Assembly: GCA_023430465.1 (NCBI GenBank)
Contig: JAEZAM010000136.1
Location: 1 to 18,005, forward strand
DNA from: Bacteroidota bacterium
GTDB taxonomy: Bacteria > Bacteroidota > Bacteroidia > Chitinophagales > Chitinophagaceae
DNA length: 18,005 nt
Reading direction: 5' to 3'
Each line of letters begins with the position of its first letter. The stretch's first letter is position 1. The notes under the pieces are model-generated. The model was not told the origin of the DNA. It worked only from the letters and a program-made list of their open reading frames with translations, and made no database searches. A program made the position numbers and the translations under genes. Positions 1 through 6,179 of this stretch are shown here, in pieces.

Positions 1-211
1 ATGTAAGACCGCCCCGCAGCATGATATGATCCGTCAACTCATAGTTACCCGTGATGCCTATGGCTCCGTTGCTGACTTTTCGGGGAAATATCTTGTCGGC
101 AAGATCACCGTTGTAAGCTGAGACGCCGCCAAATACACCAAGATGAAAACGTTGAGCGGATACCGTAGCGCTGATAAGCAATAACGCCACACATGCCTGT
201 ATTTTTATCAT
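1..211 (-). CDS. Outer-membrane beta-barrel protein, N-terminal part (cut by window edge)
   Basis: Reading the minus strand from the ATG at 211 gives an open frame to the window edge (70 codons). It begins with a signal peptide (MIKIQACVALLLISATVSAQ, probable cleavage after SAQ). The mature start, RFHLGVFGGVSAYNGDLADK, is followed by alternating-residue strands (GAIGITGNYEL, HIMLRGGL). This pattern, a short strand, GxxGGVxxYxGDL, then 'Y-L-x-x-H-x-x-L-R-G-G', is typical of Bacteroidota outer-membrane beta-barrel proteins of the DUF6089/PorT-like kind, which insert in the outer membrane; the role of this one is unknown. It lies downstream of the epimerase gene on the same strand with a 112-base gap, so co-transcription is possible but not shown. 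A hairpin abuts its start codon. The C-terminal part is outside the window, so the subfamily cannot be fixed. Confidence 0.65.
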   Translation of the reverse strand, partial: MIKIQACVALLLISATVSAQRFHLGVFGGVSAYNGDLADKIFPRKVSNGAIGITGNYELTDHIMLRGGLT

Positions 212-236
212 AACCGGGGGATTAGCCCAGCCGGTT
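212..236 (-). promoter_or_regulatory. Hairpin abutting the start codon of the beta-barrel gene
   Basis: A perfect 6-bp inverted repeat (AACCGG at 212-217 with CCGGTT at 231-236) encloses a further GGG/CCC pairing (218-220 with 226-228) and a short ATTAG loop. On the minus-strand mRNA its last base touches the ATG at 211. A stem here would cover the ribosome-binding region, so it may limit translation. There is no U-run, so it is not an ordinary terminator. The structure is read from the sequence; the regulatory role is inference. Confidence 0.35.
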
Positions 237-323
237 GCAAATTTTGGGCCGGAAGGCCTGGAAATCAGGCAACGATAAATTCCCGGAATAAGTATATATG
301 CTTCGTTAATACCGGCTAAACGA

Positions 324-1349
324 TCAACGTGAAAATAAACCAGTGTATTCAATGCCGAGACCAGGCCCTGCTCCGTAGCTCACATGGCCATCGTGATAGG
401 TAATTCCTGTTGCTACATCCTCCGCCAACAGCAACGGACCATCCATATCGGCATGGTCGATAAAGGGCAGCAGGTGGGCGATTGCTGCAGAGCCAACCGT
501 AGACTCATTCATACATCCTACCATCACCTGCAGGCCAAGCTTCCGCGCATGGCTGATCATCCGTTTTGCAGGCGTGAGCCCGCTGCATTTGGTGAGTTTG
601 ATATTAATGCCGTGAAAATGGTCCCTGCATTTTTCTACATCGCTTTCAAACACGCAGGATTCATCGGCAAACAAAGGAATACGGGATACCGGGAATAATT
701 TTTTCATGCCCTCCCAATTGTCTTTTGCAAGTGGCTGCTCCACGAGCTCCACACCCAGCTCATGCAACTGCGGAATCAGGGCAAGCGCGGTTTCAAGATC
801 CCAGGCCGCATTGGCATCCACGCGCAAGCGGGCATCGGTATGTTGCCGGATGGCCCGCACGATCTGGATGTCCTGGCTTGTTCCCACTTTTATCTTATAG
901 ATGGGCCAGGGCTTCTCCTTCATCTTGGCCAGCATTTTTTCAATGCTGTCTATCCCGATCGTGTAATCCGTCGGCGGGTTTTTAGAAGGATCGCCCTTCC
1001 AGTATTCATATAATTTTTTTCTGCCCATTTTTGCAAACAGATCCCAGGCTGCCATATCGAGTGCGCAGACAAGGAAAGGATTAGCGGGTAAAAGGTGATG
1101 CAGAAAATGCCAGAACCGGTCCGGCTCGGTAAATGCAAACTTCTCTATCATCGCCTTCTTCGCTTCCAGGTCAGACATCATCTGCTCCACGGTTATATCG
1201 TAATAGGTAATGGCGGGTGCCTCGCCGTACCCCTTGATGCCAAAATGTTCGAGTTCCACGATCAGGGTGGGTTGATGGGTCTTGGTGCCTTTGGAAATCG
1301 TGAAGGGATGATGAAAACGGAGATGGAAGGGGAAATAGGAAAGTTTCAT
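324..1349 (-). CDS. Dipeptide epimerase (L-Ala-D/L-Glu or D-Ala/L-Ala type), enolase superfamily
   Basis: This 341-aa cytoplasmic enzyme belongs to the muconate-lactonizing/dipeptide-epimerase subgroup of the enolase superfamily. These enzymes invert the C-terminal residue of dipeptides, typically released from peptidoglycan. The capping domain is about residues 1-115 and the barrel about 120-330. The visible active site is complete: Lys pair in YKIKVG (K152, K154), Mg2+ ligands D178 (RVDAN), E204 (VEQP) and D229 (ADES), and the opposite catalytic Lys K251 in NIKLTK. The D301-M-D303 motif matches the DxD that holds the dipeptide amino group in known dipeptide epimerases, which favours this over mandelate or succinylbenzoate activities. 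Length is normal. A Bacteroidota-type promoter lies about 50-80 bases upstream. No muropeptide permease or peptidase is adjacent, so the exact dipeptide (Ala-Glu, or the D-Ala-D-Ala type described in Cytophaga) is open. Confidence 0.9.
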   Translation of the reverse strand: MKLSYFPFHLRFHHPFTISKGTKTHQPTLIVELEHFGIKGYGEAPAITYYDITVEQMMSDLEAKKAMIEKFAFTEPDRFWHFLHHLLPANPFLVCALDMAAWDLFAKMGRKKLYEYWKGDPSKNPPTDYTIGIDSIEKMLAKMKEKPWPIYKIKVGTSQDIQIVRAIRQHTDARLRVDANAAWDLETALALIPQLHELGVELVEQPLAKDNWEGMKKLFPVSRIPLFADESCVFESDVEKCRDHFHGINIKLTKCSGLTPAKRMISHARKLGLQVMVGCMNESTVGSAAIAHLLPFIDHADMDGPLLLAEDVATGITYHDGHVSYGAGPGLGIEYTGLFSR

Positions 1350-1373
1350 CCTGCAATTTACTACCAGATTTCA

Positions 1374-1406
1374 CGCAAAGAAGCAAAGCGGGCTAAGAAC
1401 GCAAAG
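1374..1406. repeat. CGCAAAG-type degenerate short repeat
   Basis: Three near-identical heptamers, CGCAAAG (1374-1380), AGCAAAG (1382-1388) and CGCAAAG (1400-1406), lie in the gap between divergent genes. Runs of this heptamer are a familiar intergenic element in many bacteria, Bacteroidota included, and generate spurious ORFs with peptides like FAFLARFASL, as they do here. The last heptamer overlaps the -7 box of the epimerase promoter. The pattern is seen directly; membership of a wider family is from general knowledge and untested here. Confidence 0.5.
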
Positions 1407-1432
1407 ATACCAACCTCAACCTGAGCCTCAAC
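1402..1432 (-). promoter_or_regulatory. Probable promoter of the dipeptide epimerase gene
   Basis: On the minus strand, GTTG (1432-1429) is followed after exactly 19 bases by TATCTTTG (1409-1402). This is a perfect match to the Bacteroidota -7 box TAnnTTTG with a 3-of-4 match to the -33 box TTTG at the usual spacing. Transcription should begin near 1395, leaving a leader of about 45 bases before the ATG at 1349. The -33 box is supplied by one unit of a hexamer repeat. Confidence 0.6.
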
Positions 1433-1440
1433 CTCAACCT
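1411..1440. repeat. Tandem hexamer CAACCT, five units
   Basis: Five contiguous six-base units read CAACCT, CAACCT, GAGCCT, CAACCT, CAACCT; only the third is diverged. The array sits between divergent genes and overlaps the -33 region and spacer of the epimerase promoter. Short arrays like this can change copy number by slippage. Confidence 0.75.
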
Positions 1441-1451
1441 CACAGCAGGTG

Positions 1452-1482
1452 TTGCATTTTTCAAAATAAGACTCTATGTTTG
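1452..1482 (+). promoter_or_regulatory. Probable promoter of the secreted hypothetical gene at 1514
   Basis: TTG at 1452-1454, a 20-base spacer, then TATGTTTG at 1475-1482, a perfect TAnnTTTG. Predicted start of transcription is near 1488, giving a leader of about 25 bases before the ATG at 1514. It points away from the epimerase promoter, so the two genes are divergently transcribed from the same gap. Confidence 0.6.
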
Positions 1483-1513
1483 TAATTCCACCTTTTGAAC
1501 AAACATACAAGCC

Positions 1514-2299
1514 ATGTCTCTGATTCGTACCGCCATGATGGCCATTGCCATCCTGATTGCCTTCCCCATTATTGCTGTCTCGCAGTCCCGCTCGGCTAAT
1601 TACGTCAATGAATACAACAAGTCGAATGCCGACCGGACGCTCAAACTGATGTATATCGCTCATGAAGAAAAGTACACCACTGTTTATGTGAAGTACATGG
1701 GAAATCAGAACGTAGGCAAGTACACCGGGCTTTACCTGAATAATTTCCGCCTGATTGACCGGGACACCAAAAAAGAATATTATCCTGTAGACACCTACTA
1801 TCTGCCAACAAGGACTGATGGTAAATTCTACCTGTACAATGCGGATGACCCGGTGATGCTGCCGATACAATTCAGCCGCCTGCCGGCTTCTGTGAGGTAT
1901 ATTGACCTGGTTGAAGGTGAGGGCAGCAGCAGCGCTACCTACAATTTTACTTTCAGGGGCCTTTACCTCGAGCCTTCGGAGGACATTACGGATGAACTCG
2001 ATTTTCTTTGGGAATGGGATAACCTGCCTTACTGCACATCGTTTTATACCTATGATGATGTGACCGTAGAACTTACCATTGATGGCAATTACGTCGACAA
2101 ACTCGATCGCCGTTATACGGACAGAGAATATAAGCCCGAGTGCGGCGAGTATGGCAGCATGATGGTCGGTTACCCCACTGATCGCGAACGCAGGCTCACT
2201 GCAAAGTCACCAGATGGCAAATACACCTGGGACTTTAATTTCACCCCGGTTGCAGATGAACCGGGTGATTGCAACAAAAAGAATCTAAAGATCAAATAA
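1514..2299 (+). CDS. Secreted protein of unknown function
   Basis: The 261-aa product starts with a clear signal peptide (basic MSLIR, hydrophobic core to about residue 20, ending AVSQ), so it is exported to the periplasm or surface; there is no lipobox cysteine. The mature part is rich in Tyr, Asp and Thr and reads as successive beta strands (for example TTVYVKYMGN, KFYLYNADD, SVRYIDLVEGEG, DVTVELTIDGNYVDKL). There is one central acidic/aromatic segment (DELDFLWEWDNLPY, about residues 158-171) and four Cys, at about residues 176, 214, 255 and in the signal region or none elsewhere being obvious. I recognise no family or catalytic motif; an all-beta binding or structural role is possible but unproven. 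It has its own promoter, and its stop is 4 bases from the stop of the convergent malQ gene with no terminator visible between them. Confidence 0.75.
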   Translation: MSLIRTAMMAIAILIAFPIIAVSQSRSANYVNEYNKSNADRTLKLMYIAHEEKYTTVYVKYMGNQNVGKYTGLYLNNFRLIDRDTKKEYYPVDTYYLPTRTDGKFYLYNADDPVMLPIQFSRLPASVRYIDLVEGEGSSSATYNFTFRGLYLEPSEDITDELDFLWEWDNLPYCTSFYTYDDVTVELTIDGNYVDKLDRRYTDREYKPECGEYGSMMVGYPTDRERRLTAKSPDGKYTWDFNFTPVADEPGDCNKKNLKIK

Positions 2300-2303
2300 G
2301 GGA

Positions 2304-5006
2304 TCAGCCCCTGCCGCTATTGTGAACATAGCCTTTCAATTCCTCGTTGAAGGCTTTTTCTTTTATCAGCTCTTCGAGCGAAAGGTGCATGCGATAACGC
2401 CAGTAATGCTTCGGAACTGCCGGGTCATTGATCCGTTCTTCCTGCGGATTCTCGCGCCTTAATGTATCGCTCATGCCAAGGATATCCTGCAGTTGAAAAA
2501 TACTCCACATTGCTGGTGAATACAGATGCTGAAGGACGATCGCGCGATTGATCCATGATTCACAGAAATATGGCGCATCGCCCCATTGTCCTAGCACCCG
2601 ATTATAAAAGTGCTGGGTCTTTTCCCTGTTTTCTTCCCACCAGCCGCGCAGTGTGCTCATGTCATGCGTGGAAGGGGTGATCACAGAGAGATAAGGTGCA
2701 TCCTCCGGAATGAAAAATTCTTTCATGGGATCCTTTGGCATCCGCTGGATCTCAAGACTCAGGATACCCAATTGATTCATCACTTCGGGTACACAGTGCG
2801 GCACCATACCCAGATCCTCCCCACAAATCAGCATGTTGGTCGCTTCTTTGAGATGCGGCAGTTTATGCAACGCTTCTTTTTTCCAGAAATCATCCTGCCG
2901 CCGATAGAAATAATTGATGTAAAGCGAACGGAATTTTTCCTGTACATGTGGAATCAGGTATCGGAACGAAGAAGTGTTTTCCATTGAAATCCTGAAATGG
3001 AATTCCTGGCCCTGGGAGCCTTCGGCTTTGAACAGTATCACATTGGCTATAAGTTCATAAAGGCCAAGATTCAGGCGGCTGTTTTCTTCGGTCACTGGTT
3101 GCGTCAGAAACCAGGCCTCCACTTTTCGCTGCGTATCAAATTCTTCGCGAAGGTCATACCCGCCCTGGTTGTTAGGGACAAGGAACATGTCCCTGGCCTT
3201 GTCTTCCAGGCCTGGTAATACCTCCCGCAGCACATCATCGGTTATGAAGGGTTTGCAGTAACGTTGTTCATCAAACCAGATCCCGTTCTCGCCAAACTCC
3301 ACGTAGTGTACGGGGAGGCAGGGCACGAATCGACCCATGATCCCCTGTACGGCATGAGCGGGGATACTCCATATCCGGAAAAATCCGAGAATATGATCAA
3401 TGCGGAAGGCATCGAAATAATAGCTCATTTGCCCGAACCGCTGTTTCCACCACGCAAAGCCATCTTCCTGCATGCGCTTCCAGTTGTAGGTCGGAAATTC
3501 CCAGTTCTGACCGATCGGTGTAAAATGATCAGGTGGTGCGCCGGCCTGTTCTTCCATGTTGTATAGTTCCGGCGCTACCCATGCGTCACATCCATAGCGG
3601 TAGATGCCGATCGCAATATCGCCTTTCAATACGATGCCTTTTTTGTGCGCATAATCGGCGGCATCTTTCAATTGTTCGTGCAGGTGATATTGTACAAAAC
3701 AATAGAACAACATCTCTTTCTGAGCGGCACCGCGCGTCGTGAATAATTTCTCGACGGCGGCTTTATCATAAACACCATTCGTTTTCCATTCTGCGAAATG
3801 TGTGGTTCCGAATTTATCCCGGAAGTAACAAAACGCGGCATAAGGAACCAGCCAGTGGCTGTTGGCCTGGAAGAATTCTTTGTATTCTGCGGACGCGAAA
3901 CAATCCTTGTATAGGTCTGTATATAACTCGCGGAGCATCGCGAGTTTGAAGCGCATCACTTCTTCATAGTCTATTTCGGACAGGGCATTCAGCGATTTTT
4001 GTTTCCGTTTCAGCGTGGCGATCTTGTCTGCATGTTTCTTGCCTGCAATACGTGCGAGGTTGATGTATTGTGGATGCAGTGCAAAAGCAGAGATGGATGC
4101 ATACGGGTAGGAATCCGTCCATGTGCCCGTTGCGATCGTATCGTTCACCGGCAGGATCTGGATGAGTTTCAGCCCGGTTTCTTTTGCCCAATCGACCAGC
4201 AGTTTTAGATCAGGAAACTCTCCTACTCCAAAACTGTTCCGGCTGCGGAGGCTGAATACAGGTATCGCTACGCCGGCACCTTTCCACCAGTTGTTTTCCA
4301 GGTACAAGAATCCGTCATGCAGCATGGTGATGCGTCCCGGAGCCATGTCAGCAATGAGCAGCCGGTTGTCACCATTTTCATAACGCACGAAACGGTGATC
4401 ATGGGTATCATAGATGCCATACTTGTAATGGAGCGGTATGTTCTGCCCGTTCAGGTCAACTTCAGTTGTCCACCAGTCGCCCTCTTTCTGCATCAATACT
4501 GGTGTTTCAGTTTCCCAGTTGGCGAGTGCGGTACCATGGCCGAGCAGGCAGACCACTTCATTTTTTTGCAGCAGTGGTGCCTTTACTTTGAAAATATGGG
4601 TGAAGCTTTTGCGGACACGCGCCTTCTTACGGGGCGGTGACTGCTTCAGCAATACGTTGCGAAAAGGCGCAGTGAAAAATGCGTTTTCATATTCACCGGC
4701 ATAGTTCCAGGTATCATAAAGCTGGATCTCTGACACGTCTTTCGGCGGCAGACTGATCAGCCGGTCATGCCCCCACTCCGCAAGAAGTTCCTGGCCTTCA
4801 TCGCGGAGATAGAATTTATAGCAGATCCCGTCTTTCGGCCAATCGGCGCGGGAAAAAGGAATATTGACATGCCAGTATTGATCATTGAGATATTCAAGGG
4901 GAACGGCTTTTGCAGGATCATCCATCCCCAGTGATTCTGTATTTCCTGAAAGCCAAAGTGATTGCCCGAACTTGGTATGAAAACGTAAGTAAAATCCGAG
5001 GTTCAT
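2304..5006 (-). CDS. malQ: 4-alpha-glucanotransferase (GH77, DPE2-like with two CBM20 modules)
   Basis: Amylomaltase transfers glucan segments between maltodextrins in the cytoplasm. With the start at 5006 the protein has 900 residues, against roughly 700 in E. coli MalQ. The extra length comes from two N-terminal CBM20 starch-binding modules (about 1-105 and 135-235) and a long insertion in the GH77 domain (about 245-890). The nucleophile is D537 (FRIDH), acid/base E730 (GEDLG) and third carboxylate D782 (THD). Nucleophile and acid/base are about 190 residues apart, whereas simple amylomaltases have about 50, so there is an insert of roughly 140 residues as in plant DPE2. The frame stays open upstream to an ATG at 5087, but family members start at the FYLRFHTKFGQSLWLSGN segment, so the ATG at 5006 is preferred. 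A TACTTTCG box at about 5056-5063 also lies inside the longer version. No other mal/sus genes are adjacent. Confidence 0.95.
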   Translation of the reverse strand: MNLGFYLRFHTKFGQSLWLSGNTESLGMDDPAKAVPLEYLNDQYWHVNIPFSRADWPKDGICYKFYLRDEGQELLAEWGHDRLISLPPKDVSEIQLYDTWNYAGEYENAFFTAPFRNVLLKQSPPRKKARVRKSFTHIFKVKAPLLQKNEVVCLLGHGTALANWETETPVLMQKEGDWWTTEVDLNGQNIPLHYKYGIYDTHDHRFVRYENGDNRLLIADMAPGRITMLHDGFLYLENNWWKGAGVAIPVFSLRSRNSFGVGEFPDLKLLVDWAKETGLKLIQILPVNDTIATGTWTDSYPYASISAFALHPQYINLARIAGKKHADKIATLKRKQKSLNALSEIDYEEVMRFKLAMLRELYTDLYKDCFASAEYKEFFQANSHWLVPYAAFCYFRDKFGTTHFAEWKTNGVYDKAAVEKLFTTRGAAQKEMLFYCFVQYHLHEQLKDAADYAHKKGIVLKGDIAIGIYRYGCDAWVAPELYNMEEQAGAPPDHFTPIGQNWEFPTYNWKRMQEDGFAWWKQRFGQMSYYFDAFRIDHILGFFRIWSIPAHAVQGIMGRFVPCLPVHYVEFGENGIWFDEQRYCKPFITDDVLREVLPGLEDKARDMFLVPNNQGGYDLREEFDTQRKVEAWFLTQPVTEENSRLNLGLYELIANVILFKAEGSQGQEFHFRISMENTSSFRYLIPHVQEKFRSLYINYFYRRQDDFWKKEALHKLPHLKEATNMLICGEDLGMVPHCVPEVMNQLGILSLEIQRMPKDPMKEFFIPEDAPYLSVITPSTHDMSTLRGWWEENREKTQHFYNRVLGQWGDAPYFCESWINRAIVLQHLYSPAMWSIFQLQDILGMSDTLRRENPQEERINDPAVPKHYWRYRMHLSLEELIKEKAFNEELKGYVHNSGRG

Positions 5007-5174
5007 TGCAAGCGTTGATTCATTCATGTTTGCGCGCAGTCGTGTATCGACTACACATTCTTTACGAAAGTAAAATAAATCATGCAAGGATCGGTTTTTT
5101 ATTTCACCCGGTAAAAAAAACGAAGGGCGGGGCGGGAATTTCGGGCAGGGCTTCTCTGTTTGGCGTGCTTCGCT

Positions 5175-5182
5175 TATTTTTG
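5175..5182 (+). promoter_or_regulatory. -7 promoter box for the 51-aa membrane protein
   Basis: TATTTTTG is a perfect TAnnTTTG box 18 bases before the ATG at 5201. No good TTG is found 19-21 bases upstream (the sequence there is TTCT), so the -33 element is weak. Confidence 0.4.
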
Positions 5183-5200
5183 CCCGAAATAATAACTGAC

Positions 5201-5356
5201 ATGGAGCATAAGAGAAAATACAAAGGTATCTACTGGCTGGTTTTCCTCGTTTCTACAGCGGCATTGTTGCTGGCGATTGCCACGCATTGGGAATGGCTTA
5301 CGCTGATCCTCCCCTTCCAGGTGACTGCCTTTGTGAAGGCCATGGACATCATGTAA
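5201..5356 (+). CDS. Small membrane protein, 51 aa, unknown function
   Basis: The frame encodes a basic head (MEHKRKYKG) and a strongly hydrophobic segment (about residues 10-27, IYWLVFLVSTAALLLAIA). A short polar turn (THWEW) and a second hydrophobic stretch (LTLILPFQVTAFVKAM) follow. This suggests one or two membrane helices with the N-terminus inside by the positive-inside rule. A perfect -7 box sits 18 bases upstream of the start and a strong hairpin terminator begins 20 bases after the stop, so it looks like a single-gene unit. I do not recognise the family, and no neighbour suggests a role. The same frame is open further upstream (to 4910) inside malQ antisense, but the promoter position favours the short form. 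Confidence 0.6.
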   Translation: MEHKRKYKGIYWLVFLVSTAALLLAIATHWEWLTLILPFQVTAFVKAMDIM

Positions 5357-5375
5357 ATTACCCTTTCGGTATAAA

Positions 5376-5414
5376 AAAACCCGTTCCTGCTTCCGCGGGA
5401 CCGGGTTTTGTTTT
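5376..5414. terminator. Bidirectional rho-independent terminator
   Basis: AAAACCCG (5376-5383) pairs with CGGGTTTT (5402-5409) around a GC-rich loop, followed on the plus strand by GTTTT. On the minus strand the run of A at 5373-5379 becomes a U-tract. It lies 20 bases after the stop of the plus-strand 51-aa gene and about 65 bases beyond the stop of the minus-strand 63-aa gene, so it can end both. Confidence 0.8.
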
Positions 5415-5475
5415 GTAACCTATGTAAAAGCCAGCTGCAGGATACCTGCTTCCGGCCATACGATAAATGTTGGAG

Positions 5476-5667
5476 TTATCTCCTCAACATGCTGCTGGCC
5501 GATTTCGCATCCCTGCGAATGTTCCACATATTTACCATGGTGAATGAAGACTTTTTTGCTTCATCGACCTGGAAATCCGTGGCGACTGTTTCTTTTACTT
5601 CTTTGGTTAACGCTTGCAGTTCTTCTGCATCCATCCGTATAACAGACGGCATCACATCACTCTTCAT
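5476..5667 (-). CDS. Small soluble protein, 63 aa, unknown function
   Basis: The product has an acidic amphipathic first half (DAEELQALTKEVKETVATDFQVDEAKK, probably helical). Its tail is basic and contains Trp: FTMVNMWNIRRDAKSASSMLRR. There is no signal peptide, membrane segment or Cys. AGGA stands 11 bases before the ATG (AGGATATAATC-ATG), an unusually good Shine-Dalgarno for this genome. A near-ideal promoter lies about 135 bases upstream and a shared terminator lies downstream, which together support a real gene. Small proteins with a 'MWNIxR' type segment and Arg-rich tail seem familiar from Bacteroidota, but I cannot name a family. A small regulatory protein or a peptide precursor are possibilities; with no maturation enzyme nearby neither is supported. 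Confidence 0.6.
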   Translation of the reverse strand: MKSDVMPSVIRMDAEELQALTKEVKETVATDFQVDEAKKSSFTMVNMWNIRRDAKSASSMLRR

Positions 5668-5801
5668 GATTATATCCTGTTTAAATGTTTACAATAAATA
5701 GCTTGAGCAACGGGGGAAGAAACACTAAAGAATCGTTAGAAGAAAGTGCGAAATTCTGTCACCTTGGTTGTAAGTACTGTACAATGCTCAAATTGATGGT
5801 G

Positions 5802-5832
5802 CAAAGATAAGCCAGGAAAACGGCTATTCAAA
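5802..5832 (-). promoter_or_regulatory. Near-ideal Bacteroidota promoter reading toward the 63-aa gene
   Basis: On the minus strand TTTG (5832-5829) is followed after exactly 19 bases by TATCTTTG (5809-5802), matching TTTG-N19-TAnnTTTG at every fixed position. Transcription would start near 5796, giving a leader of about 130 bases before the ATG at 5667. It is the best promoter match in the window. Confidence 0.7.
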
Positions 5833-5910
5833 GCAAACAGTGCGCGAATTGCAGGTTTGAGTTGACGAACGGCAGAAACGCGAGGCTGGATTGCGGGATC
5901 CGTGGGGCGC

Positions 5911-5940
5911 GCCTGCCTGCCGGAGCGAAGCGGAGGTAGG
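5911..5940. repeat. Hairpin-forming GC-rich intergenic element
   Basis: CCTGCC (5916-5921) can pair with GGTAGG (5935-5940, one G-U), enclosing GGAGCGAAGCGGA. The preceding GCCTGCCTGCC is itself a short repeat. Elements with a core like GGAGCGAAGCGGAGG flanked by CCTGCC/GGCAGG are of the dispersed palindromic type common in Bacteroidota intergenic DNA; only one copy is in this window, so that is inference. Confidence 0.4.
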
Positions 5941-5982
5941 ATGCTGGATGGGTTGGATGCTGGATGGGCTGGATGCTGGATA
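5939..5982. repeat. 16-base tandem repeat, about 2.75 units
   Basis: Two units GGATGCTGGATGGGTT (5939-5954) and GGATGCTGGATGGGCT (5955-5970) differ at one base, and a third partial unit (5971-5982) matches the first 12 bases. Each unit contains an internal GGATGCTGGATG near-duplication. It lies directly against the hairpin element and 12 bases before the 44-base dispersed repeat. Confidence 0.85.
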
Positions 5983-5994
5983 AAACTTTGCGTT

Positions 5995-6038
5995 CTCACT
6001 TGGCTCCCGAAGCCTCGTCCCGATCCTTCGGGATTGCG
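5995..6038 (+). repeat. 44-base dispersed hairpin repeat, copy 1
   Basis: This segment matches the reverse complement of 13362-13405 at 39 of 44 positions; the last 24 bases (6015-6038) are identical. It contains a perfect 6-bp stem TCCCGA (6018-6023) / TCGGGA (6028-6033) with a TCCT loop. Both copies are intergenic. It behaves like a REP-type extragenic palindrome. Confidence 0.75.
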
Positions 6039-6179
6039 TGAAATTATGGGAAAATATTTTCCTTACCTCAGCTCCCCGCCGGCCTTCCATAAAGCGAATT
6101 CAAACATGGTTCACTTTTTGTGTGTTAAAACGTTGATAAAAAATTACTCATCCCATTTAATGATTAAAACTCAACTTTT

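Larger units (their letters stand above)
5668..6179. other. Repeat-rich intergenic region, about 510 bases, no convincing gene
   Basis: The part next to the 63-aa gene (5668-5800) is its probable untranslated leader; I find no ATG-started frame in it on the minus strand. It holds a 7-bp long-range pairing: TTGAGCA near the transcript start with TGCTCAA near 5701-5707. From about 5900 to 6040 there are a CCTGCC/GGTAGG hairpin, a 16-base tandem repeat and a 44-base dispersed repeat. The AT-rich stretch 6110-6179 is the likely leader of the YqaE-family gene. Open frames crossing this region translate to repeat-derived peptides and are rejected. Confidence 0.7.

Noticed and set aside
384..698. 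A 104-codon plus-strand frame opposite the epimerase
   Set aside because: Antisense to a gene with a complete active site; no signal, domain or start context.
1361..1870. A 169-codon minus-strand frame ending in FAFLARFASLREIW
   Set aside because: It is antisense to the secreted-protein gene, and its tail is the typical translation of the CGCAAAG repeat, a common source of false ORFs.
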